Of a DNA stretch of 64,000 nucleotides, positions 17,570 through 26,021 are shown one piece after another (position 1 is the stretch's first letter; each line of letters starts with the position of its first letter). Origin of the DNA: Paraliobacillus sp044383835. Its GTDB lineage: Bacteria; Bacillota; Bacilli; Bacillales; Amphibacillaceae. The translations under genes and the position numbers were made by a program. The stretch is from positions 1-64,000 of the forward strand of contig NZ_JBISEP010000005.1 of NCBI RefSeq assembly GCF_044383835.1, written 5' to 3'. The notes beneath the pieces were generated by a model. That model ran no database searches, was not told the origin of the DNA, and saw only the letters and a program-made list of their open reading frames with translations.

Positions 17570-18379
17570 GTGTCTCGTTTGTTTACGGAAAAGTTATCTG
17601 TTGGGTACGGTGATGACCTAATTGTTAAAAATATGGAGATTACTATTCCAGATCAAAAAATCACAGCAATTATCGGAGCGAATGGCTGTGGGAAATCAAC
17701 ATTATTAAAAGCAATGACCAGAATCATTACTACAGATCAGGGGAAGGTTGTTTTGGATGGTGCTTCTATTCATACCCAAAACACGAAAGAATTAGCTCAA
17801 AAATTAGCTATTCTTCCACAAACGCCAGAAAGCATGCCCGATTTAACAGTTGGGGAACTGGTGTCTTATGGACGTTTTCCTTATCAAAAAGGATTAGGAA
17901 GGTTGACAAAGCGTGATAAGCAGATGATTGATTGGGCATTAGAAATGACTAGCACGCTCTCCTATAAGCATTATTCTGTTGATGCATTATCAGGTGGACA
18001 GCGTCAAAGAGTCTGGATTGCAATGGCACTTGCGCAAGATACTGACATCATATTTTTAGATGAACCAACTACCTATTTAGATATGGCGCATCAATTAGAG
18101 ATATTAGAACTTCTCCAATATTTAAACCAAGCTGAAGGTAGAACGATTGTTATGGTTTTGCATGATATTAATCAAGCAGCTCGTTTCGCTGATTATATGG
18201 TGGCAATGAAACAAGGAGAGATTGTGCAAACAGGCAGTCCAGATATTGTCGTTTGTCATGAAGTATTAAGAAGTGTATTCCATATCGATGCGAATGTATG
18301 TCAAGATCCATGTTCGAACAGACCGATGTGTATGAGTTACAATTTAATTAAACAATCAATAACTAAACAAGCAAATTAA
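17570..18379 (+). CDS. Iron-siderophore ABC transporter, ATP-binding protein
   Basis: A 269-residue FecE/FhuC-type ATPase. Walker A GANGCGKSTLLKAM (about residues 36-49), signature DALSGGQRQRVWIAMALAQD, Walker B IIFLDEPTTYLDMAHQ and the switch His in VLHDINQAAR are intact. The GTG start follows AAGGAGG. The C-terminal tail holds several Cys residues (CHEVL, CQDPCSNRPMC), as is usual for siderophore ATPases. First gene of a Fur-controlled operon with a binding protein and two permeases; it energises ferric siderophore import. Confidence 0.93.
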   Translation: MSRLFTEKLSVGYGDDLIVKNMEITIPDQKITAIIGANGCGKSTLLKAMTRIITTDQGKVVLDGASIHTQNTKELAQKLAILPQTPESMPDLTVGELVSYGRFPYQKGLGRLTKRDKQMIDWALEMTSTLSYKHYSVDALSGGQRQRVWIAMALAQDTDIIFLDEPTTYLDMAHQLEILELLQYLNQAEGRTIVMVLHDINQAARFADYMVAMKQGEIVQTGSPDIVVCHEVLRSVFHIDANVCQDPCSNRPMCMSYNLIKQSITKQAN

Positions 18380-18393
18380 GGGGAGAATGTGTT

Positions 18394-19299
18394 GTGAAGA
18401 AATTATTTATGATATTAGCAATGTTCGTAATTATTGTCGGATGTACGAATCAAACAGAGGAAGCTGAAGATACAGGTGAAAAAGAGACAATTACTTATGA
18501 ATTAGAGAATGGCTCTGTAGAAGTTCCTGCTAATCCTAAGAGAGTAGTAGTATTGTCTACATTTGCAGGCAATTTGATGGAATTAGATGTGAATATGGTT
18601 GGTGTAGATACTTGGACTAAAATGAATCCGAATTTTGATGAAGAACTCGCAGATGTAGAAGAGGTTTCTGATAAAAGTTTAGAAAAATTACTTGAACTTG
18701 AACCGGATTTAATTATTGGTTTGTCGAATATAAATAATGTAGACAAACTTAAAGAAATCGCCCCCACGGTCACTTTTACTTATGACAAAGTGGACTATCT
18801 CACCCAACATATTGAAATTGGTAAACTAGTGAATAAAGAAGAAGAAGCAAGAGCGTGGGTAGAAGATTTTAAAGCACGTGCGAATAGTATCGGTGAAGAA
18901 ATTAAAGCAAAAATTGGTGAAGAAGCTACTGTTACTGTGATAGAAAATTTTGAAAAGCAATTATATGTGTTTGGCGATAACTGGGGTCGAGGAACAGAGA
19001 TTCTATATCAACAAATGGGACTGCAAATGCCGGACAAAGTAAAAGAAATGGCATTGACTGATGGTTACTATGCCATCTCTCCTGAAGTATTACCAGAGTA
19101 TGCTGGTGATTACATTATTTTTAGTAAAAACGCCGAAACGGAAACCTCCTTTCAAGAAACAAAGACATATAAAGATATTCCAGCTGTAAAACAAGGTCAT
19201 ATATATGAAGTGGATGCACAGGCTTTTTATTTTAATGATGCAACAACATTAGACTACCAATTAGATTTCTTTGAAAAGAGTTTTTTAGGGAAGGACTAA
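18394..19299 (+). CDS. Iron-siderophore ABC transporter, substrate-binding lipoprotein
   Basis: A 301-residue lipoprotein: signal peptide MKKLFMILAMFVIIVGC with a lipobox Cys at position 17, then an acidic linker and a PeripBP class III (FecB/FhuD-like) fold. PKRVVVLSTFAGNLMEL and PDLIIGLSNINNVDKL are the usual core segments. GTG start after AAGGGGAG. It captures the ferric siderophore outside the membrane. The specific siderophore cannot be told from sequence. Confidence 0.9.
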   Translation: MKKLFMILAMFVIIVGCTNQTEEAEDTGEKETITYELENGSVEVPANPKRVVVLSTFAGNLMELDVNMVGVDTWTKMNPNFDEELADVEEVSDKSLEKLLELEPDLIIGLSNINNVDKLKEIAPTVTFTYDKVDYLTQHIEIGKLVNKEEEARAWVEDFKARANSIGEEIKAKIGEEATVTVIENFEKQLYVFGDNWGRGTEILYQQMGLQMPDKVKEMALTDGYYAISPEVLPEYAGDYIIFSKNAETETSFQETKTYKDIPAVKQGHIYEVDAQAFYFNDATTLDYQLDFFEKSFLGKD

Positions 19300-19359
19300 G
19301 GAAACAAACAGGATTCTAATTTTTGGGGATCCTGTTTATTGCACGTTAGGAAAGGTAGT

Positions 19360-19434
19360 ATGTTAGAATCGTTTGAAAATAAATTTGATGTACAGCATAG
19401 CATGGGTCTTCGTCTTAACAATACATTTATGTAA
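19360..19434 (+). CDS. Possible 24-residue peptide between binding protein and permease genes
   Basis: In the 165-bp gap inside the siderophore operon an ATG preceded by TTAGGAAAGG opens a 24-codon frame (MLESFENKFDVQHSMGLRLN and four more residues) ending 30 bp before the permease start. Before it lies a stem (AACAGGAT / ATCCTGTT, about 19308-19339) that could attenuate transcription. It may be a leader peptide, or chance. Confidence 0.25.
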   Translation: MLESFENKFDVQHSMGLRLNNTFM

Positions 19435-19464
19435 CAGATTTTTTGAATAAAGGAGCGATTATTT

Positions 19465-20463
19465 TTGCTAAAAAGAATGCCGTTTATATTACAAATGATT
19501 TTAGCGTGTTGTCTTATGCTATCAGCATTGTTAATCGCTCTTGTTTTTGGAGCAGCAGATATTACAGTTGTTGACCTTTGGTATGCGATCATTGATTCGG
19601 ATAAAACGGATATGGCCTCAATCATTTGGGAGATTCGTTTTCCTCGTGAAGTTGCAGCAGTATTTGTTGGTGGTGGATTAGCTGTGGCCGGTGCTCTGAT
19701 GCAAGGTTTAACACGTAATCCATTAGCAGACCCCGGTTTGTTAGGTTTAACGACAGGAGCGAACTTAGCCTTGGCAATCACACTCGCTTGGTTACCAACT
19801 ATAAATTATTTTGGCATATTACTAGCTTGTTTTCTTGGTGCCGGGGTTGGTGCTTCGCTTGTTTTTAGCATTGCTTCGATCAAGCGTGGTGGTTTTTCTT
19901 CTTTTAGAATTGTGTTAGCTGGCGCAGCTATTTCAGCATTTTTAGGTGCTATTGCTGAAGCGATAGGATTATATTTTCATATTTCAAAAGATATTTCTAT
20001 GTGGACAGCTGGTGGGCTCATCGGATCAAACTGGCAACAATTATCTATCATCATTCCTTGTATGATAGGGGCAACCATTATTGCATTATTTTTAGGAAGA
20101 CAATTAACTATACTTAGTTTTAATGAAGAAGTTGCTGTTGGCCTGGGACAGCGTACACGTTTCATTAAGGCACTTTTATTCGTTGTTATTATTATATTGA
20201 CAGGTTCTTCGGTTGCACTAGTAGGTAATTTAACTTTTGTTGGACTCATGATTCCACATATTGTACGTGCGATGGTTGGTAGTGATTATCGTTTTATTAT
20301 TCCTATTTCCGCATTTGTTGGGGCAAGTTTTTTGTTGTTAGCAGATACGTTAGCTCGTACGTTGCATGCACCGTATGAAACACCAATAGCAGCGATTGTT
20401 TCCATACTTGGGTTGCCTTTTTTTCTTTTTCTAGTTCATAAAGGAGGGAAGACCTTCTCATGA
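19465..20463 (+). CDS. Iron-siderophore ABC transporter permease 1 (FecCD family)
   Basis: A 332-residue polytopic permease with about nine membrane helices. Family landmarks: EIRFPREVAAVFVGGGLAVAGALMQGLTRNPLADPGLLG near residues 52-91, and GLMIPHIVRAMVG (about 257-269) in the coupling region that contacts the ATPase. The TTG start has AAAGGAG 8 nt upstream. It pairs with the next gene, whose ATG overlaps this stop (ATGA). Confidence 0.93.
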   Translation: MLKRMPFILQMILACCLMLSALLIALVFGAADITVVDLWYAIIDSDKTDMASIIWEIRFPREVAAVFVGGGLAVAGALMQGLTRNPLADPGLLGLTTGANLALAITLAWLPTINYFGILLACFLGAGVGASLVFSIASIKRGGFSSFRIVLAGAAISAFLGAIAEAIGLYFHISKDISMWTAGGLIGSNWQQLSIIIPCMIGATIIALFLGRQLTILSFNEEVAVGLGQRTRFIKALLFVVIIILTGSSVALVGNLTFVGLMIPHIVRAMVGSDYRFIIPISAFVGASFLLLADTLARTLHAPYETPIAAIVSILGLPFFLFLVHKGGKTFS

Positions 20464-21464
20464 TTGATCCATCGATTATAAAAAAACAACGAATTATTCT
20501 TGTGTTTTTATTGCTTGCAATCATTTGTACATTTTTTATTAGTATTGCGCTAGGCTATGCTTCATTACCAGTTAATCGATTGCTACCTACTTTATTTGGT
20601 CAAGGTACAATGAAAGAGGAGTTTATCTTATTCACAGTACGTCTTCCTAGAGTTTTAATTACAATCCTAGCCGGGATAGCGCTAGCAACTTCTGGTGCGA
20701 TTTTACAAGGTATTACAAAAAATGATTTGGCAGATCCAGGGATTATAGGAATTAATGCTGGTTCTGGCGTAGCGATTGCTATCTTTTATCTGTTTTTCCC
20801 TGTCGAAGCAGGGGTATTTGTTTATTTGTTGCCGGGCATTGCTTTTCTTGGTGCATGTTTGACGGCTATGGTGATTTTTAAACTTTCTTATCAAAAAAAT
20901 CAAGGACTACAGCCAGTGAAATTTGTATTAATGGGTGTTGGTATTTCCATGGCTTTATCTGGTGTGATGATTGTTATTATTTCTTCAGCTGAACGAGCAA
21001 AAGTTGACTTTATAGCAAATTGGCTGGCAGGGAGCATTTGGGGTTCGGATTGGCCATTTATTCTAGCCATGTTACCCTGGCTGCTAGTGTTACTTCCGTT
21101 TGTTTTATATAAAGCTAATCGGCTAAATATTTTAACTTTACATGATCATGTTTCTGTTGGTTTAGGGATAAACAGGTCAAGAGAACAGTTTGTTTTAATT
21201 GGTGTGGCGGTTGCGTTGTCAGCTGCAGCTGTTTCTGTGACAGGTGGGATTGCCTTTGTTGGATTGATGGCTCCGCATATTGCGAAAAATCTTGTTGGAC
21301 CACGGTTCCAGTTGTTTCTTCCAGTAGCTATGCTATTAGGAGGTTTATTATTACTAATCGCAGATACGATAGGAAGGAATGTTTTAGAGCCAGATGGGAT
21401 TGCCGCAGGGATTGTCACCGCATTAATAGGAGCACCATACTTTATTTATCTATTAATCAAATAA
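20460..21464 (+). CDS. Iron-siderophore ABC transporter permease 2 (FecCD family)
   Basis: A 334-residue FecCD permease. VRLPRVLITILAGIALATSGAILQG, KNDLADPGIIGINAGSG and GLMAPHIAKNLVGPR are the conserved blocks. It overlaps the previous permease by 4 bp, and the two would form the heterodimeric channel. Last gene of the operon. Confidence 0.93.
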   Translation: MIDPSIIKKQRIILVFLLLAIICTFFISIALGYASLPVNRLLPTLFGQGTMKEEFILFTVRLPRVLITILAGIALATSGAILQGITKNDLADPGIIGINAGSGVAIAIFYLFFPVEAGVFVYLLPGIAFLGACLTAMVIFKLSYQKNQGLQPVKFVLMGVGISMALSGVMIVIISSAERAKVDFIANWLAGSIWGSDWPFILAMLPWLLVLLPFVLYKANRLNILTLHDHVSVGLGINRSREQFVLIGVAVALSAAAVSVTGGIAFVGLMAPHIAKNLVGPRFQLFLPVAMLLGGLLLLIADTIGRNVLEPDGIAAGIVTALIGAPYFIYLLIK

Positions 21465-21466
21465 TT

Positions 21467-21492
21467 GGACGGAGGGTTTAACATTTCCGTCC
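21467..21492 (+). terminator. Terminator between siderophore operon and yjcF-like gene
   Basis: GGACGGA (21467-21473) pairs with TCCGTCC (21486-21492) and is followed by TAGTATTTTC on the plus strand. It overlaps the stop codon of the convergent acetyltransferase gene. The T tract is modest. Confidence 0.5.
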
Positions 21493-21918
21493 TAGTATTT
21501 TCTTCATTACATAGTGTGGGATTCCGTCTTCTAGAAAAGCTGCTGATTTTGTTTCATATCCTAACTTTTGATAAAATTGTTCTGCTTGAGTTTGACCATG
21601 TAAATAAACAGTATGGATTCCTTTACTTCGTGTAATTTTTCCCAAAGCATCAACAATTTCTTTTCCTAGTCCATGCTTTCTAAAACGAGAATCGACACAA
21701 ATACGCTCTAATTTACCTTGTTGATTCACGAAACGCAAACGTCCAGTTGCCAATGCTTGTCCTTCTACTTCAAGCAAAATATGTACGGTGCTTGGATTAT
21801 TATCATGTTGATCAAATTCGTATTCAATCGGAATGTCTTGTTCTTCAACAAATACATCTTTACGAAGCTGATAAACCTTTTCCAATTGTTCTTTGGAGGT
21901 AACTTGAGTTATTTTCAT
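21478..21918 (-). CDS. GNAT acetyltransferase (YjcF/ElaA-like)
   Basis: A 146-residue GNAT-fold protein. The N-terminal VYQLRKDVFVEEQDIPIEYEFD and the acetyl-CoA loop VDSRFRKHGLGKEIVDAL, then FYQKLGYE, place it in the YjcF/ElaA branch. The substrate is not known for this branch. Convergent with the siderophore operon. Confidence 0.85.
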   Translation of the reverse strand: MKITQVTSKEQLEKVYQLRKDVFVEEQDIPIEYEFDQHDNNPSTVHILLEVEGQALATGRLRFVNQQGKLERICVDSRFRKHGLGKEIVDALGKITRSKGIHTVYLHGQTQAEQFYQKLGYETKSAAFLEDGIPHYVMKKILGRKC

Positions 21919-21976
21919 GTGATATCCTCCTCAATACCTTATTCGTTTATCATAGTAGATATTTATAATCATTTCA

Positions 21977-22010
21977 ATAAAAAAAGCGTAGTCTAATAAA
22001 TAGATTACGC
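21977..22010 (-). terminator. Terminator of the chemoreceptor gene
   Basis: GCGTAGTCT / AGATTACGC stem followed on the minus strand by TTTTTTT, 14 bp after the stop. Confidence 0.85.
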
Positions 22011-22023
22011 AAAGGATCAAGGG

Positions 22024-22932
22024 TTAGATAATGTTACTTACCTCTTGTGCTCGTTTGTCTAATTTATCGGCAGCAGAAGATATATTATCAAAATCTTCTG
22101 TAGCTAGTTTCATGTTTACTTGTGTCTGATCGATATGGTGATGTACTTTGTTCGTCCCATCAGTAATGGCTTGTATTTCTTTTGTAATCGATTCGACATT
22201 TTCTCGAATTTCAGTAATCGATTCATCTACACCAGTCGATAGCTTACGGACTTCTTCAGCAACTACACTAAAGCCACGCCCGTGTTCACCAGCTCTTGCA
22301 GCCTCGATTGCAGCATTTAAAGCTAACAAATTTGTCTGTGAGGCAATCTTTCGAATCGTTTGGACAATACCTTGAATAACATCTGCTTGTTTTTGTAGGT
22401 TTTTTAATGTCAAGCCATTATCTTTATACACAGAAGCAATCGTCTCAATGGTTTGAGAAATTTCTGTTCCACGTGCGATTCCTTTTTCCGCACGGTGATT
22501 TAGATCTTCTGCCATATGCTGTAGTTCTTCTACTACGTTTGAGATAGTATTTTGTCGGTGGGAGATGTCAGTAGCAATTTTAGAAATACCGACGACAGTG
22601 TTTTGTTCGTCTATTATAGGCATATAAGTCGCTTCTAACCAAACCGATTTTCCTTGCTTATGCTTCCGTTCAATCTTATCTTGAAAACTTTTTCCGGAAA
22701 AAAGATTATCCCAAAAATGTTGATAATCTTTGCTATTTACAAAAGAAGGCAAACAAAATGATCGATGATCCATTCCAAGCATTTCAGTGGCAGTGTAGCC
22801 CATTGTTTCTGCAAAAATTGGATTAACATAAGTTACTCGTTGTTCAAGATCAAAACGTATCATCGCTATGTTTTTTTCAATTGTTTGTATAACTAATCCA
22901 TCCATTTGATTGGTTGTTGTATTTGTTGACAT
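22024..22932 (-). CDS. Soluble PAS-domain methyl-accepting chemotaxis protein
   Basis: A 302-residue cytoplasmic chemoreceptor with no membrane segment. Residues about 15-130 form a PAS domain (FDLEQRVTYVNPIFAETMGY; WLEATYMPIIDE), and residues about 140-302 a short signalling coiled coil with the invariant tip IASQTNLLALNAAIEAARAGEHGRGFSVVAEEVRKL. The start ATG 22932 follows GGAGAG; a longer in-frame start has no ribosome site. The PAS pocket could hold a flavin, haem or small ligand, which suggests redox or energy sensing. It resembles B. subtilis YfmS in being soluble and short. Confidence 0.88.
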   Translation of the reverse strand: MSTNTTTNQMDGLVIQTIEKNIAMIRFDLEQRVTYVNPIFAETMGYTATEMLGMDHRSFCLPSFVNSKDYQHFWDNLFSGKSFQDKIERKHKQGKSVWLEATYMPIIDEQNTVVGISKIATDISHRQNTISNVVEELQHMAEDLNHRAEKGIARGTEISQTIETIASVYKDNGLTLKNLQKQADVIQGIVQTIRKIASQTNLLALNAAIEAARAGEHGRGFSVVAEEVRKLSTGVDESITEIRENVESITKEIQAITDGTNKVHHHIDQTQVNMKLATEDFDNISSAADKLDKRAQEVSNII

Positions 22933-23194
22933 TTTATCTCTCCTGCGTTTTGGAATTGTTGGAAAAACATTATATAACATCGTGTATCTTTTATACAATG
23001 ATTATATATCCATAACTGTATATAAGTAAATATGTTTCATCTAAGTTGTTTGAGACTTTTGACATAGAGTCAAATTTCTATCCTTTCCAAAATTATAAAA
23101 GTAAAAGATTAATTGAAACTAGGATAGTATTCCTTTACAAAAATATATTTGCTATGCTAGATATAAAAATGTCATCTAGTGAGGAGTTCAGATA

Positions 23195-24337
23195 ATGCGA
23201 TCGTATTGGTTATGGTCTTTGGTATTTATATGCACATGGTTTATCGCATTGTTTTTTTCGTATGGGACTTTGTTTGGTCAACCAATGATTCTGCTACTGA
23301 GTGCACTTTTTTGGGGATTGTATTTTCTATCGCCCTTATGTCGACCTTATTCTCTTATACATATGCTACTGTTTTTTCTAATGGGATTGCTATGTTTTAG
23401 TATTTTTCATATATTTCAAGTAGAAAATATCTCCTTTTTTAGTTTTCTTACTTATTTGTTAATTGCAGGAAAAGGGTTTTATCGATTGCCTTTCCGATAT
23501 GCTATGATTACTTATGTGTACCTTATTACATTAGCAATTATTCCATATTTTTTGTTGCGAAATGTTGAGGTAATAATTAACATTGTATTTACTGCTTGTT
23601 TAATTGGCTTTGCTTTTCTAGCATTTTATCAAACTAGTAGGAAAGAAAAAATAATCAGTGAACTATATGAGGCGCTACAAAGCGAATTTCGTACGGTGAA
23701 GAGAAGATTAGTAACCACAGATAAGCTAGCTAGAAAAGAAGAAAGAGAACAAATTGCTCGTGATATGCATGATTCGGTTGGTCACCAACTGACGGCGCTG
23801 TTAATGCAATTAGAAGTGATGCGAATGCAATCAACAGATGAAAAAACAAAAAAGCAGCTCTCTAATATAAAAGATTTAGCTAAAATAAGTTTAGATGAAA
23901 CGAGAAGTGCAGTTAAAACGTTGAAAAATGAAGAGGAAGGTGGGCTGTCAGCTATCATCCGGCTAATACGTAAGTTAGAAGCGGAAAGTCATGTTCGTAT
24001 TACATTTTCAATTAAAAATGGTGCTTTTACTGCCCCTTTATCAAATGAACAAACGGTTGCTGTTTATCGCGTCGTTCAGGAATCACTTACAAATATGATG
24101 CGACATAGCCATGTGAAGGAGGCGACAATCCTTTTTGAATCAGTGGCAAATAATTATTTTCAAGTAGAAATAAGCAACCCATTTGAACACCAATCATGTG
24201 TAAAGCAGGGGTTTGGACTAACGTCTATGCAGGAAAGAATGGAACATGTTGGTGGGAAATTGAATGTTCAAAAATCCCAAGGACAGTTCATTGTTAGAGG
24301 GATGATTCCATTGGAGAGGAAGCTGATCGACAAATGA
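23195..24337 (+). CDS. NarL-type sensor histidine kinase (LnrJ-like)
   Basis: A 380-residue kinase. Residues 1-150 hold about five membrane helices with almost no external loop, residues 160-260 a HisKA_3 dimerisation helix with the phospho-His in REQIARDMHDSVGHQLTALL, and residues about 280-375 a HATPase domain (VVQESLTNMMRHSHV; GFGLTSMQERMEHVGG). GAGGAG precedes the ATG. It overlaps the response regulator gene by 4 bp. Kinase, regulator, ATPase and two permeases follow the order of B. subtilis lnrJKLMN (yfiJKLMN), which senses linear polyene antibiotics in the membrane. Assignment to that exact function is inference. Confidence 0.88.
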   Translation: MRSYWLWSLVFICTWFIALFFSYGTLFGQPMILLLSALFWGLYFLSPLCRPYSLIHMLLFFLMGLLCFSIFHIFQVENISFFSFLTYLLIAGKGFYRLPFRYAMITYVYLITLAIIPYFLLRNVEVIINIVFTACLIGFAFLAFYQTSRKEKIISELYEALQSEFRTVKRRLVTTDKLARKEEREQIARDMHDSVGHQLTALLMQLEVMRMQSTDEKTKKQLSNIKDLAKISLDETRSAVKTLKNEEEGGLSAIIRLIRKLEAESHVRITFSIKNGAFTAPLSNEQTVAVYRVVQESLTNMMRHSHVKEATILFESVANNYFQVEISNPFEHQSCVKQGFGLTSMQERMEHVGGKLNVQKSQGQFIVRGMIPLERKLIDK

Positions 24338-24966
24338 TTAGAATTATTTTGGCAGAAGATCAAAAAATGGTACGTCAAGGCTTGCGAATGATGATGGAAA
24401 CAGATTCGGAAATAACTGTGATAGCTGAAGTTGAAAATGGAAAAGAAGCGGTTACGGCATGTGAAAACCATGTTTGTGACATTATTGTACTTGATATTCG
24501 TATGCCAGTAATGGATGGTCTAACAGCAGCACAGATTATTCATGAAAGGTGGCCAAATCGAAAAATATTAATGTTAACAACTTTTAACGATGAAAATTAT
24601 GCAGTTGAAGCACTAAGAAGTGGTGCCAACGGATATATGTTAAAAGATGCAGAAGCCGAGGATCTTATTCGGGCGATTCGAAGCTGTTTATCCGGTGGCT
24701 TGTCACTCCAAGATCAAGTAGCAGCAAAAATAATGCCTACTTTAATTAATCAACAACAAGAAAGAAGTGTTGATCCTTCACTAACTCCTCGTGAATTAGA
24801 AATTCTACAACAACTAGGAAACGGAAAAAGCAACAAAGAAGTAGCGGATGCACTCTATTTATCTGTAGGAACAGTAAAGAATCATATTAGTATAATCTTA
24901 GATAAATTAGAATTGCGAGATCGTACGCAGCTAGCTATTTACGCTATTCGGCATCATATTGTATGA
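24334..24966 (+). CDS. NarL/FixJ-type response regulator (LnrK-like)
   Basis: A 210-residue regulator: receiver domain with acidic ILAED near the N-terminus, phospho-Asp in DIIVLDIRMPVMDG (about residue 54) and the conserved Lys in MLKDAEAEDL; then a LuxR-type helix-turn-helix LTPRELEILQQLGNGKSNKEVADALYLSVGTVKNH. It starts within the kinase stop codon. Its likely targets are the ABC genes that follow behind a terminator. Confidence 0.92.
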   Translation: MIRIILAEDQKMVRQGLRMMMETDSEITVIAEVENGKEAVTACENHVCDIIVLDIRMPVMDGLTAAQIIHERWPNRKILMLTTFNDENYAVEALRSGANGYMLKDAEAEDLIRAIRSCLSGGLSLQDQVAAKIMPTLINQQQERSVDPSLTPRELEILQQLGNGKSNKEVADALYLSVGTVKNHISIILDKLELRDRTQLAIYAIRHHIV

Positions 24967-24999
24967 CTTTAGTAATAGAAGATGAATGAAATTGTGACT

Positions 25000-25028
25000 A
25001 AAGACAGTATTTGTACTGTCTTTTTCTT
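25000..25028 (+). terminator. Terminator of the two-component operon
   Basis: AAAGACAGTA TTTG TACTGTCTTT followed by TTC and further T residues. It separates the kinase/regulator genes from the ABC transporter genes. Confidence 0.85.
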
Positions 25029-25070
25029 TATATAGTAGTAATACAAACAAGTAAAAAGGAGGTAATTGGG

Positions 25071-26003
25071 TTGATTGAAACAGAGGCATTACAAAAAAAA
25101 TTTAAAAATCAGCTTGTCGTAGATGGAATAAATATTTACATCGAAAAAGGTGAATCTGTTGGACTTTTAGGTCCAAACGGGGCTGGTAAATCAACGACAA
25201 TATCGATGATTTCTTCGTTGATTAAACCTACGGAGGGTGATGTTCGATTAAATGGAAAGAGTGTCGTTAAGCACCCGCAACTCATTCGAAATGTGTTAGG
25301 GGTTGTTCCGCAAGAAATTGCACTATATGAAGAATTATCAGCTTATGAAAATTTAAAATTTTTTGGAAAAATTTACGGAATTCGTGGCAAGCAATTAGAA
25401 GATAAAATTGATAAAGTTTTACGGATGGTTGGTTTAAAAGAAAGAAAAAAAGATGTTGTCAAAACGTATTCTGGAGGAATGAAACGTCGAATTAATATTG
25501 CTGTTGCCCTACTACATGAACCAGAAATATTAATTATGGATGAACCGACAGTAGGTATTGATCCTCAATCAAGAAACTATATTTTGGAAATGGTTCAACG
25601 ACTTAATGAAGAAAATGGATTGACTATTTTATATACGAGCCATTACATGGAGGAAGTAGAAAAACTATGTGATCGCGTATATATTATGGATCACGGTAAA
25701 ATTATAGCATCCGGTACGAAGAAAGAGTTGAAACGTGTGCTTTCGAATGAGGAAACTATATTGATTGAGACGCATTCATCTTCACCATCATTAATGGAAG
25801 CATTAGCAAAGGATAAAGATATATTACAAGCATCAGAAACGGATAAGGGAATAAAACTGATTGTCCCAAAAGATAGTAATAAGTTAGCCAGCATTTTCCA
25901 TCAGACAGAAGCATTTGGTATACAAGTGACGAATGTAACTGTACAAATTCCAACGTTAGAGGATGTTTTTTTACACCTCACAGGTCGTACCTTGCGAGAT
26001 TAA
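25071..26003 (+). CDS. ABC-2 type exporter, ATP-binding protein (LnrL-like)
   Basis: A 310-residue ATPase. Walker A GPNGAGKSTTISMISSL, signature KTYSGGMKRRINIAVALLHE, Walker B ILIMDEPTVGIDPQS, switch His in YTSHYMEEVE, and a C-terminal extension ending with TLEDVFLHLTGRTLRD, typical of drug-export ATPases. The TTG start lies 8 nt after AAGGAGG; the longer frame upstream has no ribosome site. Partner of the two permeases that follow. Confidence 0.92.
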   Translation: MIETEALQKKFKNQLVVDGINIYIEKGESVGLLGPNGAGKSTTISMISSLIKPTEGDVRLNGKSVVKHPQLIRNVLGVVPQEIALYEELSAYENLKFFGKIYGIRGKQLEDKIDKVLRMVGLKERKKDVVKTYSGGMKRRINIAVALLHEPEILIMDEPTVGIDPQSRNYILEMVQRLNEENGLTILYTSHYMEEVEKLCDRVYIMDHGKIIASGTKKELKRVLSNEETILIETHSSSPSLMEALAKDKDILQASETDKGIKLIVPKDSNKLASIFHQTEAFGIQVTNVTVQIPTLEDVFLHLTGRTLRD

Positions 26004-26021
26004 TGAAAGGAGGCCAGACAA

